From: Brachybacterium ginsengisoli
Lineage (GTDB): Bacteria > Actinomycetota > Actinomycetes > Actinomycetales > Dermabacteraceae
Length of the DNA stretch: 64,000 nucleotides
Assembly (NCBI RefSeq): GCF_002407065.1
Contig: NZ_CP023564.1
Coordinates: 3,038,001-3,102,000, forward strand
Direction: 5' to 3'
Shown piece by piece: positions 1 through 8,992 of the stretch (the first letter of the stretch is position 1; each line of letters starts with the position of its first letter). Made by a program: the position numbers and the translations under genes. Under the pieces are notes generated by a model. That model searched no databases. It had not been told where the DNA came from and saw only the letters and a program-made list of their open reading frames with translations.

Positions 1-566
1 CCGGGATCGGCATCGCCGCCGCCTCCGCCGCGGCGACCTGGGCGATCCTCACGACCTCGCCCGGCCTGGTGGTCGCCGCCGGCTCCTGCGGCGGGCTCGC
101 GGCCGACGTCGAGGTGGGCACGCTGATCGTCGGCGAGACCTTCACGTACTCCATCGCCGACGCCACCGCCTTCGGCTACGCCCCCGGCCAGGTGCCCGGC
201 GGGCCCGAGCGCTTCACGGCACGGGCCGCCTGGGTCGATGCGGCCGAGCAGGCGGCGCTGCGGGCCGAGGCGCGCAGCGGCGGCCACGGCGTGCGCCGCG
301 GGCTGATGCTCTCCGGCGACGCCTTCGTCACCGCAGAGATCGCCGCCCCCATGAGGGAGCGGTTCCCGGCCGCGCTCAGCGCCGACATGGAGACCACCGC
401 GAGCGCCCGCACCGCCGAGGCGCTCGGCGTCCCCTTCGTCGCGCTGCGCGCCGTCTCGGACCTGTGCGGCCCGGCCGCGGGCCAGCAGTTCCACCTCGAG
501 CTGGAGGTCGTCGCCGAGACCTCGGCCGCCGCCGTCGAGCAGCTCGCCGGAGCCCGGCCCCTCTGA
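1..566 (+). CDS. MTA/SAH nucleosidase-family protein, 5' end missing
   Basis: The frame is open from the left edge of the window, so the start lies outside; about 187 codons are visible. The visible part resembles the nucleoside phosphorylase/MTAN (PNP_UDP_1) fold: a VVAAGSCGGL stretch near the phosphate/ribose site, a SADMETTASARTAEAL helix carrying the Met-Glu pair that contacts ribose in this family, and RAVSDLCG, where the Asp normally protonates the purine base. This points to cleavage of 5'-methylthioadenosine, S-adenosylhomocysteine or a related nucleoside. The exact substrate cannot be told from the fragment. An upstream start near position 69 would remove conserved strands, so I reject it. 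Confidence 0.75.
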   Translation, partial: GIGIAAASAAATWAILTTSPGLVVAAGSCGGLAADVEVGTLIVGETFTYSIADATAFGYAPGQVPGGPERFTARAAWVDAAEQAALRAEARSGGHGVRRGLMLSGDAFVTAEIAAPMRERFPAALSADMETTASARTAEALGVPFVALRAVSDLCGPAAGQQFHLELEVVAETSAAAVEQLAGARPL

Positions 567-630
567 TGTGACGGCGCCGAGCACGTTACGGTGGGGGCCC
601 GTGACCTGATCCCTCTCCGAAAGAAGAGCC

Positions 631-2496
631 GTGTCCTCATCGAAGGCCCAGCCGCCGCCCTCCTCCTCGACGGCTGCGCAGACCGCGCCGGACGGCAGTC
701 CTGCGCCTCCTGTCGCTCCCCGGTACTCCCTGTCGAAGCCCGTATTCCTGGTCTCCGCCGGGATCATCCTGCTCGCGGTGCTGTTCGCCTTGCTCCTGCC
801 GGATGCGTTCAACGCCGCGATCTCGACCCTGAACACCACGGTCGTGAACTCGATCGGCTGGTACTACGTCCTGGTCGTCACCGCGTTCGTGTTCTTCGCG
901 ATCGTCATCGCGGCCAGCAGGATGGGCCAGATCAAGCTCGGCAAGGACGATGACGAGCCCGAGTTCAGCATGTTCTCCTGGTTCGCGATGCTCTTCGCCG
1001 CCGGCATGGGCATCGGACTGGTCTTCTGGGGGGCGGCCGAGCCGCTGACCTTCTACAGCGAGGCCGGAGCCCCGCCGAACGCCGCGGGGCTCGCGGACCC
1101 GGACCGCGCCGAGCGCGCGCTGGGCCAGACCTTCCTGCACTGGGGCCTGCACGCCTGGGGCATCTACGTGATCGTCGGCCTCGCCGTCGCCTACGCCGTG
1201 CACCGCAAGGACCGCCCGGTCTCGATCCGCTGGGCACTCGAGCCGATCCTGGGCAAGCGCACCGACACCTGGATCGGTGACGTCATCGACATCATCGCCC
1301 TGGTGGGCACCCTGTTCGGCATCGCCACCTCGCTCGGCTTCGGCGTCAACCAGATCGCCGCGGGCCTCGACCACCTCGGGGTGCTGCCCAACTCGACCGC
1401 GGTGCAGGTCATCATCATCCTCGTGGTGACGGCCCTGGCCACCCTCTCGGCCGCGAGCGGCGTCGACAAGGGCATCAAGATCCTGTCGAACCTGAACATG
1501 GGCCTGGCCGCGCTCCTGCTGCTCACCGTGCTGATCCTCGGCCCGACCCTCTTCCTGCTGCGCGACGTGGTCTCCAACATCGGTTACTACCTGCAGAACT
1601 TCCTGCAGCTGTCCTTCCAGACCCTGCCGTTCCGCGGCGAGGAGGGTGCGACCTGGATCAGCAGCTGGACCACCTTCTACTGGGGCTGGTGGATCTCCTG
1701 GTCGCCCTTCGTCGGCGTCTTCATCGCCCGCATCTCCAAGGGCCGCACCGTCCGTGAGTTCATCACCGGCGTGCTGCTGGTCCCCACCGCGCTGACCTTC
1801 CTGTGGTTCACCGTCATGGGCGGCACCGCCCTGTACGAGTCGGTCATCAAGGGCGTCGACTTCACCGGCGGCACCGGGGAGATCGACCCCAACACCGCAC
1901 TGTTCGACACCTTCGCCCACCTCCCCGCGGGGGCGCTGCTGTCCGGCATCGCCGTCATCCTGGTGTCGATCTTCTTCATCACCAGCGCCGACTCGGGAGC
2001 GTTCGTGATGGACATGATCGCCCACAAGGGCGACCCGAACCCGCCCCGGCTGACCCGCATCTTCTGGGCCTCCGCCTCCGGGGTCATCGCCGCCTCCCTG
2101 ATCTGGGTGAGCTCGCTGTCCGCCGACGGGGACTCGGGCATGGAGGGCCTGCAGGCGCTCGCCCTGCTCTCCGCCCTGCCGTTCTCCGTGGTGATGATCG
2201 GCATGGCCATCTCGCTGTGGCGCTCGCTGAGCCGGGAGGTCATGGTCATCGAGAGGCTCGAGCGGCGCCTCCGCCAGCGGGAGTTCATGGAGCGCTACTC
2301 CGACCAGCTCACCGACGAGGTCAGCGGCCGGGTCGAGGACCGGTTCGCCGAGCAGGTCGAGGCGCAGGTCTCCGAGCACCTGTCGACCTACACGGGCGAG
2401 GTCCCGATCCTCCCCGCCGACGGCGGCGACTCCGCTCCCGGAGGGCGGGGCGGCCGCCGACGCCTCCCGCGCAACCCGTTCAGCCGGGACTCCTGA
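631..2496 (+). CDS. BCCT family (betaine/choline/carnitine) transporter
   Basis: A 621-residue secondary transporter that would import a quaternary-ammonium compatible solute (glycine betaine, choline, ectoine or similar) with Na+ or H+. About twelve hydrophobic helices follow a Pro/Ser-rich N-terminal tail of about 30 residues. Family landmarks are visible: FAAGMGIGLVFWGAAEPL around residues 125-142 (glycine-rich substrate/Na+ stretch of TM3) and the aromatic-rich segment SSWTTFYWGWWISWSP around 345-360. The C-terminal tail of about 90 residues is charged and predicted cytosolic; in BetP-type carriers such a tail senses osmotic stress. The GTG start follows a purine-rich AAAGAAG site. A TACGGT hexamer at 587-592 could be the -10. 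The specific substrate is not resolved. Confidence 0.93.
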   Translation: MSSSKAQPPPSSSTAAQTAPDGSPAPPVAPRYSLSKPVFLVSAGIILLAVLFALLLPDAFNAAISTLNTTVVNSIGWYYVLVVTAFVFFAIVIAASRMGQIKLGKDDDEPEFSMFSWFAMLFAAGMGIGLVFWGAAEPLTFYSEAGAPPNAAGLADPDRAERALGQTFLHWGLHAWGIYVIVGLAVAYAVHRKDRPVSIRWALEPILGKRTDTWIGDVIDIIALVGTLFGIATSLGFGVNQIAAGLDHLGVLPNSTAVQVIIILVVTALATLSAASGVDKGIKILSNLNMGLAALLLLTVLILGPTLFLLRDVVSNIGYYLQNFLQLSFQTLPFRGEEGATWISSWTTFYWGWWISWSPFVGVFIARISKGRTVREFITGVLLVPTALTFLWFTVMGGTALYESVIKGVDFTGGTGEIDPNTALFDTFAHLPAGALLSGIAVILVSIFFITSADSGAFVMDMIAHKGDPNPPRLTRIFWASASGVIAASLIWVSSLSADGDSGMEGLQALALLSALPFSVVMIGMAISLWRSLSREVMVIERLERRLRQREFMERYSDQLTDEVSGRVEDRFAEQVEAQVSEHLSTYTGEVPILPADGGDSAPGGRGGRRRLPRNPFSRDS

Positions 2497-2535
2497 TCGC
2501 CGATCCGGTCCGAGGCGGGTCGGCCCCGTGCCGGG

Positions 2536-3477
2536 TCAGCGCGAGGCGACGTGCAGGATCTCCCGGCCGTCGACAAGGGCGCGGACGTTGGCGGAGATCC
2601 GCTCGTCCGCGCCGACGGGGCGCCCGCCTGCCGCATGCGGCGTGATCAGCAGGCGCGGCGCGTCCCACAGCGGGTCGTCCGCGGGCAGCGGCTCCGGGTC
2701 GGTGACGTCCAGGGCGGCGCCGCCGATGGTGCCCGCCTCGAGCGCCTCGCGCAGGGCGGTCTGATCCACGGTCGCGCCACGGCCCACGTTCACCACCAGC
2801 GCGTGGTCCGGCAGCGCCGCGAGGGCCTCGCGGCCGATGGCCCCGGCGGTCGCCTCGGAGGCGGGCAGGATGTCGATGAGCACGTCGACCTCGGGCAGCG
2901 CGGCGAGCACGTCGCCGTCGGCGATGACCTCGAAGCCCGCGCGGGTGCCGGCGCTGCGGGCCGCGCCGCGCACCTCGGCGCCGAGCGCCCGCAGGGTCGG
3001 GGCGAGGGTCTGGCCGATCTGGCCGAAGCCCCAGATCAGCACCCGGGCGCCGATCAGCGTGGTGATCCGGCCCTCGGGGTGCAGCGGCTGCAGCCCGCCG
3101 ATCTCGGTGGACCATTCGCTGCGCCGCTGCGCCTCGAGGCTCTCGGGCAGGCGGCGCACCAGGCTCAGCAGGAGGGCGAGGGCGTGCTCGCTCACGGTGA
3201 GCGAGTGCAGACCGGCGCCGGTGGCGATCGCCACCCGCTCGTCGAAGCCGGCCGCGAGCATGCCCTCGACGCCGGCCGAGAGCGACTGCACCAGCCGGAG
3301 CTGTCCCAGGTTCTCGGCGGCGGAAGCGAGATGACGGCGGGAGGCGCCCCACACCACCAGCGCCTCGGCGTCGTGGTGCTCGGCGGGGATCTCCTCGCGG
3401 CAGTCGATGGTCACCGCCTCCCAGCCGGACGGCAGAGCGGGGTTCAGCGGAACGGTGTCGGGCAGCAGGATCTTCAT
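2536..3477 (-). CDS. D-isomer-specific 2-hydroxyacid dehydrogenase
   Basis: A 313-residue NAD(P)-dependent oxidoreductase interconverting a 2-oxoacid and a D-2-hydroxyacid. The Rossmann fingerprint VLIWGFGQIGQTL is in the middle of the protein. The catalytic triad positions can be placed: Arg in VVNVGRGATVDQ, Glu in TDPEPLP and His in ITPHAAGG. The N-terminal half is the weaker catalytic domain, which usually decides substrate choice, so the substrate is unknown. I chose the ATG at 3477 because the upstream frame is low-complexity and a TACTCT hexamer sits exactly 6 nt before this ATG, implying a leaderless mRNA. It converges on the BCCT gene and diverges from the membrane hydrolase. Confidence 0.88.
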   Translation of the reverse strand: MKILLPDTVPLNPALPSGWEAVTIDCREEIPAEHHDAEALVVWGASRRHLASAAENLGQLRLVQSLSAGVEGMLAAGFDERVAIATGAGLHSLTVSEHALALLLSLVRRLPESLEAQRRSEWSTEIGGLQPLHPEGRITTLIGARVLIWGFGQIGQTLAPTLRALGAEVRGAARSAGTRAGFEVIADGDVLAALPEVDVLIDILPASEATAGAIGREALAALPDHALVVNVGRGATVDQTALREALEAGTIGGAALDVTDPEPLPADDPLWDAPRLLITPHAAGGRPVGADERISANVRALVDGREILHVASR

Positions 3478-3483
3478 CCCTCC

Positions 3484-3489
3484 AGAGTA
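3484..3489 (-). promoter_or_regulatory. -10 hexamer for leaderless dehydrogenase mRNA
   Basis: TACTCT read on the minus strand, ending 6 nt before the ATG of the dehydrogenase. A TANNNT -10 at this distance places transcription start on the start codon. It forms a divergent pair with the hexamer at 3571-3576. Confidence 0.5.
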
Positions 3490-3570
3490 CGGAGGAGAGC
3501 GCCCTCCCGGCGGTCGCATCGACCCCTGGACTCCACCGAAAGTCCCTGTTCTGCCCGGAGGCCTGTCCGA

Positions 3571-3576
3571 TAGCCT
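3571..3576 (+). promoter_or_regulatory. -10 hexamer for leaderless membrane-hydrolase mRNA
   Basis: TAGCCT followed by 6 nt and then the ATG at 3583. No Shine-Dalgarno site lies before that ATG, which agrees with leaderless translation. Confidence 0.5.
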
Positions 3577-3582
3577 GCCCGC

Positions 3583-5385
3583 ATGCGTCCCGGCCTCGCC
3601 CCCGTCCCGTCCGGACCGACCAGCTGGCTGCGGGGTGCCGCGACCGCGGTGCGCGCCGCGACCAGGATCGTCGGCCGACGCGACCGGCGCACGCACCGCT
3701 CCGCGATCACGGCCCCGCTGGACACCGGCGGCTTCCTCGGCGCCTCGGTGGCCGGCTGGATCTCGACCTCCCCGAGCATGCTGCCGCGCACCTGGTGGAT
3801 GTGGGCGGTGAACATCGGGCTGTCCGAGATCTACGGCTACGCCACCGGCGCGCTTGCGGGGCGCGTGGTGCGGCGCGTGGGCCGCGAGATCGGCCTGCAG
3901 GTCCACATCGCTCCCGACCACCGCCACCGGGCGCGCTGGATAGGCGGCGCGGCGCTGGTGGGCATCTCCACCTACTCCTGGGTGCGCGGGGTGCTGCGCC
4001 AGCGGGAGATCAGCCGGCTCGTCCAGGAGGAGCCCCGCCCCCTCTCCACCCATGCGGTGGGCTCGGCGGCCGGGATCGGGGCGTTCCTGCTCGCTCTCGG
4101 CATCGCCCGCTCCACCATCGAGACCACCCGGCTGTACCGGGCGCTGCTGCGGCCCTACCTCCCCCGGCGCCTGGTCACGGTGCTCTCGCTGCTGCTGACC
4201 GCCGCGACCGTGGCGATCATCGCCGATCGCCTGATCCGGGGCCGGGTGCTCGAGGCGATGATCGAGCGGGCCGACGCCGCGAACCGGCTGATCTCGCCGG
4301 ACATCTCCCGACCCACCTCCTCGCTGCGCTCCGGCGGGCCGCAGTCGCTGGAGACCTGGCAGTCCCTCGGCGCCCCGGGCCGCAAGATCGTCTCCGGCGG
4401 TGCGCGTCGGGAGCAGATCTCCCGGGCCGTCGGCCGTGAGGCGCTCGACCCGATCCGCGTCTACGCCGCGAAGTCGGGCACCCGCACCCTCGAGGACACG
4501 GTGGAGGCGGTGGTGGCGGAGCTGGACCGCACCGGGGCCTGGGACCGCGAGGTGCTGGTGCTGTTCACCGGAACCGGCACCGGCTGGCTGCAGGAGTGGT
4601 CCCTGTCCGCGATCGAGTTCCTCACCGCCGGGAACTGCGCCACGGCGTCGATCCAGTACTCGTACTACCCCAGCCCCCTCACCTATCTCATCGACCGCCG
4701 CTCACCGCAGCGGGCCGGGCGGCTGCTTCTCGAGGCCGTGCGCCGACGCCTCGACCATCTGCCCGCCGACCGCCGACCGGCCCTGTACGTCGCCGGGGAG
4801 TCGCTGGGATCCTTCGGCGGCCAGGCCGCCTTCCGGGACGTGCCCGAGATGCTCTCCACCATCGACGGCGCGGTGTGGACCGGCACCCCCAGCTTCACCC
4901 CGCTGTGGCAGCAGCTCACCGCGCGCTCCCGCCCCGGCTCCCCCGCCGTGGCCCCGGTGATCGACGCCGGGCGCCATATCCGCGTGGTCACCCGGCCGCG
5001 GGACCTGCATCGCAATTACTGGGGCGGGCTCTACGAGCAGTGGCGGCATCCGCGGGTGGTCTACGCCCAGCACCCCTCGGATCCGGTGGTGTGGTTCGAC
5101 CTCTCCCTGCTGTGGCGGGAGCCGGCGTGGCTGCAGCAGCGGGTGGGCCATGACGTCACCCCGGCGATGCACTGGGTCCCGTGGATCACCTTCTGGCAGA
5201 TCGCGGCGGACATGCCGCTGTCCATCGGCGTCACCGGCGGGCACGGCCACTCGTACCACGAGGAGATGGTGCCGATCTGGGCCGCGGTGCTGGGGCAGGA
5301 CGTGCCCGAGGGCGGTCAGCGCGAGCATGGGGAACGGCTGCGCGGCATCGTCCGGGCGATCCGGGAGAGCCACCCGAAGGGGTGA
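3583..5385 (+). CDS. membrane-embedded alpha/beta-hydrolase (Abhydrolase_9 type)
   Basis: A 600-residue protein with four or five hydrophobic segments in the first 240 residues and a cytosolic or extracellular alpha/beta-hydrolase domain after that, the two-part plan of the actinobacterial Abhydrolase_9_N / Abhydrolase_9 family. The nucleophile elbow is LYVAGESLGSFGG around residue 407 (G-x-S-x-G form GESLG). The C-terminal GGHGHSYHEEMVP motif holds the likely catalytic His. FTGTGTGWLQEW near 330 probably forms the oxyanion-side loop. The substrate is not known; a lipid or envelope ester is an inference from the membrane anchor. The 3' end converges on the rhodanese gene with a 15 nt gap. Confidence 0.8.
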   Translation: MRPGLAPVPSGPTSWLRGAATAVRAATRIVGRRDRRTHRSAITAPLDTGGFLGASVAGWISTSPSMLPRTWWMWAVNIGLSEIYGYATGALAGRVVRRVGREIGLQVHIAPDHRHRARWIGGAALVGISTYSWVRGVLRQREISRLVQEEPRPLSTHAVGSAAGIGAFLLALGIARSTIETTRLYRALLRPYLPRRLVTVLSLLLTAATVAIIADRLIRGRVLEAMIERADAANRLISPDISRPTSSLRSGGPQSLETWQSLGAPGRKIVSGGARREQISRAVGREALDPIRVYAAKSGTRTLEDTVEAVVAELDRTGAWDREVLVLFTGTGTGWLQEWSLSAIEFLTAGNCATASIQYSYYPSPLTYLIDRRSPQRAGRLLLEAVRRRLDHLPADRRPALYVAGESLGSFGGQAAFRDVPEMLSTIDGAVWTGTPSFTPLWQQLTARSRPGSPAVAPVIDAGRHIRVVTRPRDLHRNYWGGLYEQWRHPRVVYAQHPSDPVVWFDLSLLWREPAWLQQRVGHDVTPAMHWVPWITFWQIAADMPLSIGVTGGHGHSYHEEMVPIWAAVLGQDVPEGGQREHGERLRGIVRAIRESHPKG

Positions 5386-5400
5386 TCCCCCGGCGAGGCC

Positions 5401-6270
5401 TCAGGGGTTCGGGCCGACGGCGACGGGCCGGGTCGTATCCGTGCTCCACTGCGACCAGGAGCCGGGGAAGAGCCGAAGGCGGGTGAAGCCGGCGCTCTCG
5501 AGGGCCAGCAGGTCATGGGTCGCGGTGACCCCGGAGCCGCAGTACACGATCGTCTCGCGGTCCTCGCGCACGCCGGCGGCCTCGAAGCGGGCCCGCAGCT
5601 CGACCGGGTCCATGAAGCGGCCCTCGGCGTCGAGGTTCCCGACATAGGGCAGGTTCACGGCGCCGGGGATGTGGCCGGCACGGGGATCGATCGGCTCGAC
5701 CTCGCCGCGGTAGCGCTCCGGGGCGCGGGCATCGACCACCAGCGACTGCCCGGCGGCGACCTCGTCGGCGCTCGCGAGTCGCTCGACGGGCCAGTCACGG
5801 GCCGCGACGTCCCCCGGTGCCGGGAGCACGTCCTCCGTCTCCAGCGGGCCGTCCCAGGCGCTCAGACCGCCGTTGAGCAGCGCGGCCCGGTGGCCGAGCG
5901 CGCGCAGCATCCAGACCAGGCGCCCCGCCTGGGCGCCGTCGCCGTCGTCGTAGGCGACGACCGTGGAGCCCTCGGTGACCCCGGCCCGGCGGAGCGATGC
6001 CGCGAAGGTCTCGGGATCGGGCAGGGGGTGGCGGCCCGCCTCCGGGCGGGCGGGGGCGGCGAGCTCGGTGTCGAGGTCGACGTACACCGCGCCGGGCAGG
6101 TGCCCGGCGAGATACGTGCTGTGCCCCTTGGACCCGTCGAGCGCCCAGCGGACGTCGAGCAGGTGCGGCGAGCGGGCGCCGGGCGCGGGATCCTCGAGCA
6201 GGGCGTGCAGCGCGGAGGCGTCGAGGAGCGGCGGCAGATCGGGCGGGGTGGGCCGGTCGTGAGCGGTCAT
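5401..6270 (-). CDS. sseA: thiosulfate/3-mercaptopyruvate sulfurtransferase (tandem rhodanese)
   Basis: A 289-residue two-domain rhodanese. The first domain (about 10-130) has lost the cysteine loop and is structural. The second (about 160-285) carries the active-site loop ETIVYCGSGVTAT; CGSGVT is the loop typical of 3-mercaptopyruvate sulfurtransferases, while CRxGxT/R is more usual in thiosulfate enzymes. It would move sulfane sulfur from mercaptopyruvate or thiosulfate to cyanide, thiols or a protein acceptor. The start is supported by a TAGGCT hexamer 6 nt upstream. The gene symbol rests on family resemblance only. Confidence 0.87.
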   Translation of the reverse strand: MTAHDRPTPPDLPPLLDASALHALLEDPAPGARSPHLLDVRWALDGSKGHSTYLAGHLPGAVYVDLDTELAAPARPEAGRHPLPDPETFAASLRRAGVTEGSTVVAYDDGDGAQAGRLVWMLRALGHRAALLNGGLSAWDGPLETEDVLPAPGDVAARDWPVERLASADEVAAGQSLVVDARAPERYRGEVEPIDPRAGHIPGAVNLPYVGNLDAEGRFMDPVELRARFEAAGVREDRETIVYCGSGVTATHDLLALESAGFTRLRLFPGSWSQWSTDTTRPVAVGPNP

Positions 6271-6276
6271 GCCCGA

Positions 6277-6282
6277 AGCCTA
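6277..6282 (-). promoter_or_regulatory. -10 hexamer for leaderless rhodanese mRNA
   Basis: TAGGCT on the minus strand, 6 nt before the ATG at 6270; same spacing as at other leaderless starts in this window. Confidence 0.5.
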
Positions 6283-6287
6283 GAGGG

Positions 6288-7508
6288 TCAGGCCTTCACC
6301 TGGAGGTCCACCCGGACCAGTCGGTGGTCCGAGGTGGGGAACGGGAAGGTGCCGGTCAGCTCGCTGCCGGGGTGACCGGTCTGCGGCCAGTACACCGCCG
6401 AGGAGACGACCTGGAGCGACGTGGCGGGCAGGACGTAGTCCACGCGCAGGTTTCCCGGGGAGGGATCGTCGTTGAAGTCGGCGGTGTCCAGACGGGGATC
6501 GCCGGAGTGCTTCAGGTTCGCGCCGCCCTGGGCCTTGGACGCCTCCACGGCGCCCTCGCTGGCGGGCTTGGTGTCCTGCACGCGGGGGTGGCCGAGCAGC
6601 TGATCGATCGCGCCGGGCCACGAGTCGCCGTCGAGGGGGTCGGAGTTCATGTCGCCGAGGATCACGAACTGCTCGCGAGCGGCGAGGCCGCCGCGGAGGC
6701 CGGCGTCGTCCACGATCCACTTCGAGCGCCGGCCGGGGCTCAGGTAGTCCGACCAGAGCCGGATCTCGTCGCTGTTGCGGCGCTGGTTGCGCTTCTCGGG
6801 ACCGTCGAAGCTGGGCGGGGTGGGATGGGCGGCGAGGATGTGCACGATGCCCGCGCCGACGCTCACCGGCACGTCCCAGTGGGACTTCGAGCTCAGGCGG
6901 AGCTCGGGCGAGATCTCCTCACCGTAGAACTCGGTGGGCAGCAGGTTGCTGGGCATGTCCGCCCAGCGCAGGTTCTGGAAGGTGCGCACCTGCTCGGTGA
7001 GGATCGGGTGGCGCGACAGGACGACCATCCCGTACTGGCCGGGGAACTGGCCGAAGCCCCAGGCGTCGTCGGGCCCGCCGACGGTGCCGTCCCGGTTGAG
7101 GTCGTGGCCGCTGGGCACACCGGTGTTCACCGGGGCCGTGAAGGCGTGCGGGTAGAAGACCGGGCTCTTCCCGTTCTGGGAGACCTCGAGGTACTTCGTG
7201 CGGAACAGGTCGACTCCGCGGCCGTCCGCGTCGTGGTCGAACTCGTTGATCAGCAGGATGTCGGGGTTGTTGATCTGGATGACCTCGGCGACCGCGCGGA
7301 TCTGCGCGTCCTCGCCGGTGGCCAGGTCCTCCAGCAGCTGACCCTCCTGCTCCCGGTTCAGGGAGGCGTTGAAGGTGGCGACCCGCAGGTTCTCGAAGCC
7401 CCCGCGGTGGCGCGCCGGGGCGGGAGCGGCGTCGGCGGCGGCGGCGGGCAGGCCGAATCCGGCCGCGGCGGCGGCGAGTGCTCGACGGCGGGTCACACGA
7501 GGAGTCAT
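6288..7508 (-). CDS. Tat-exported endonuclease/exonuclease/phosphatase family protein
   Basis: A 406-residue exported hydrolase of the EEP fold (DNase I / sphingomyelinase-like). The N-terminus TRRRALAAAAAGFGLPAAAA is a twin-arginine signal, so the enzyme should fold in the cytoplasm and act outside. EEP landmarks are LRVATFNASLN (strand 1 Asn), INEFDHD (metal Glu), LGDMNSDP and FPTSDHRLVRVDL (the C-terminal Asp-His). A DGDG-like segment around HDLNRDGTVGGPDDAW near residue 215 looks like a calcium-binding insert. It could be a phosphodiesterase on nucleic acid or phospholipid; the sequence does not decide. The start is set by the signal peptide, with CACAAT 7 nt upstream. Confidence 0.85.
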   Translation of the reverse strand: MTPRVTRRRALAAAAAGFGLPAAAADAAPAPARHRGGFENLRVATFNASLNREQEGQLLEDLATGEDAQIRAVAEVIQINNPDILLINEFDHDADGRGVDLFRTKYLEVSQNGKSPVFYPHAFTAPVNTGVPSGHDLNRDGTVGGPDDAWGFGQFPGQYGMVVLSRHPILTEQVRTFQNLRWADMPSNLLPTEFYGEEISPELRLSSKSHWDVPVSVGAGIVHILAAHPTPPSFDGPEKRNQRRNSDEIRLWSDYLSPGRRSKWIVDDAGLRGGLAAREQFVILGDMNSDPLDGDSWPGAIDQLLGHPRVQDTKPASEGAVEASKAQGGANLKHSGDPRLDTADFNDDPSPGNLRVDYVLPATSLQVVSSAVYWPQTGHPGSELTGTFPFPTSDHRLVRVDLQVKA

Positions 7509-7578
7509 GCCTCCTATTGTGCACTGTCCTGCTCGCCGGCCGCACGGCGGTGTGGACGACGGATGACAGACTGCACGC

Positions 7579-8445
7579 ATGAGAATCGCTTTCCTCGGCA
7601 CCGGCCGCATGGGCACCGAGCTCGCCCTGCACCTGATCCCCGACCACCAGCTGACCGTGTGGAACCGCACCGCGGACCGCACCCGCCGCCTCGCCGAGGC
7701 CGGGGCGGAGGTCGCCGGCACCGCCGCCGAGGCCGTCGCCGGGGCGGACCTCGTGGTCACCTCCCTGTTCGGGCCCGACGCGGTGCGGGAGAGCATCCTC
7801 GGCCCCGCGCTGATCCCTGCCGGCACCCCCTGGGTGGACACCACCACCGTCTCTCCCGCGGATGCCGACGAGTTCGCCGCCGCGGTACCCACCTACGTGG
7901 GAGTGCCGGTGGTCGGCTCGCTGGGACCGGCCCGCAACGGCGCGCTCGGCGTCTACGTCGGCACGCCCGACGAGGGCCTGCGCACGCAGGTGCTCGAGCT
8001 GGTCGCCCCGTGGGCGGACCCGGAGCGGCTGCGCGGCGTGGACTCGGGACGCAAGGCCGCCGTCGGGAAGCTGCTGGCGAACCTCGCCCTCGCGGTCAGC
8101 GCGCAGGGCCTGCGCGAGGCGCTCGCGCTCGGCGAGGCGACCGGCACCTCCGCGGAGGACACCCTGGACATGCTCGGCGGGACCGGTCTCGCGTTCCTCG
8201 CCGGGATGAAGGGGCCGTTCGTGCGCGGCGAGCGCAGCACCGAGGGCGGCGACTTCACCGCGAACGCGATCGCGAAGGACGCGCACCTCATGATCGACAC
8301 CGTCGGCGACGGAGCCCGTCCCGGCAGCGACCTCCCCGCCCTGCGCGGCGCGCTCGCCTCCCTCGAGGCGGAGATCGGCGCCGGCCACGGCGAGGACGAC
8401 TTCTCCACGATCCTGCTCGAGCAGGCCGCGCGGACCGGGGAATAG
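7579..8445 (+). CDS. NAD(P)-dependent oxidoreductase, 6PGDH / 3-hydroxyisobutyrate dehydrogenase-like
   Basis: A 288-residue beta-hydroxyacid dehydrogenase. The N-terminal dinucleotide fold starts MRIAFLGTGRMGTELAL (G-x-G-x-x-G). A VDTTTVSPADADEFAA stretch near residue 100 is the usual substrate-side loop, and GRKAAVGKLLANLAL near 160 carries the catalytic Lys of the family (GxxGxxxKxxxN). The helical C-terminal domain forms the dimer. Substrate (hydroxyisobutyrate, tartronate semialdehyde, an imine or other) cannot be assigned. A CAGACT hexamer sits 6 nt before the ATG, so a leaderless mRNA is likely. It converges on the kinase gene with a 10 nt gap. Confidence 0.85.
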   Translation: MRIAFLGTGRMGTELALHLIPDHQLTVWNRTADRTRRLAEAGAEVAGTAAEAVAGADLVVTSLFGPDAVRESILGPALIPAGTPWVDTTTVSPADADEFAAAVPTYVGVPVVGSLGPARNGALGVYVGTPDEGLRTQVLELVAPWADPERLRGVDSGRKAAVGKLLANLALAVSAQGLREALALGEATGTSAEDTLDMLGGTGLAFLAGMKGPFVRGERSTEGGDFTANAIAKDAHLMIDTVGDGARPGSDLPALRGALASLEAEIGAGHGEDDFSTILLEQAARTGE

Positions 8446-8455
8446 GTCAGGGCGG

Positions 8456-8992
8456 TCAGTCCGTCGGCAGCGCCGCGGCGCTCAGCACGGCGCGCGCGGT
8501 GGCGCGGGGGTCCTCGGCGATCGGGACCGTGAGGTCCTCGACCCCGGCGGCGTCGAGGATCGTGGTGAGCTCGTCGAAGCGCTCCAGGTGCCAGGCCAGC
8601 ATCCCCGCATCGAGCTCGTGGCGGCGGCGGAGCCGCGAGCGCACCAGCTCGCGCGGCCCGGTGAGCCGCACGACGGTCAGCGGGGCGCCCATCGCCTCCT
8701 CGTACCGATCTCGGCGCCGCCTCTCCTCGATGACACCCGCCCCGACCAGCACCTGCGCGCCCGCCTCGCGGTAGTTGCGGGCCACGTCGCTCAGGTTCGC
8801 GAGCTCGATGGCGGTGTTGAAGCGATCCCCCGGCGGGGAGGGCCAGCCGCGACGGATCGCGTCGAGGTCGATCACGGCGCCGGGCACGCCGCGCTCGGCG
8901 AGCTCGTCCCCGATCGCGTCGATCGTGGTGGTCTTGCCGACGCCCACCGCGCCGATGAGCAGGAGCGCCCGGCAGCCCGGGGCCGCGCTCAT
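8456..8992 (-). CDS. small P-loop kinase / AAA-type ATP-binding protein
   Basis: A 178-residue P-loop protein. The Walker A motif LLIGAVGVGKTTTIDAIG is near residue 12-28, followed by VIDLDAIRRGWPSP, an Asp-Asp/Arg layout seen in adenylylsulfate-kinase-like, shikimate-kinase-like and zeta-toxin-like small kinases. RLTGPRELVRSRLRRRHELD near 120 resembles the arginine-rich lid. I cannot name the phosphate acceptor. Its ATG overlaps the stop of the FAD dehydrogenase in an ATGA junction, so it is translationally coupled and last in the five-gene SPFH run. No antitoxin-like partner is present, which argues against a zeta toxin. Confidence 0.7.
   Translation of the reverse strand: MSAAPGCRALLLIGAVGVGKTTTIDAIGDELAERGVPGAVIDLDAIRRGWPSPPGDRFNTAIELANLSDVARNYREAGAQVLVGAGVIEERRRRDRYEEAMGAPLTVVRLTGPRELVRSRLRRRHELDAGMLAWHLERFDELTTILDAAGVEDLTVPIAEDPRATARAVLSAAALPTD

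Noticed and set aside
637..2379. 580-codon open frame antisense to the BCCT transporter
   Set aside because: The protein is Asp/Gly/Gln/Arg low-complexity typical of a shadow frame in high-GC DNA, has no domain, and the opposite strand encodes a clear transporter.
6288..8388. Long minus-strand frames spanning the phosphodiesterase and reductase genes
   Set aside because: The parts beyond the phosphodiesterase start are antisense to a clear dehydrogenase and lack a domain; the Tat signal fixes the true start at 7508.
8456..8992. Zeta-type toxin gene
   Set aside because: A P-loop with Asp/Arg motif alone is not diagnostic, and no small antitoxin precedes it; it is the last gene of a metabolic-looking operon.
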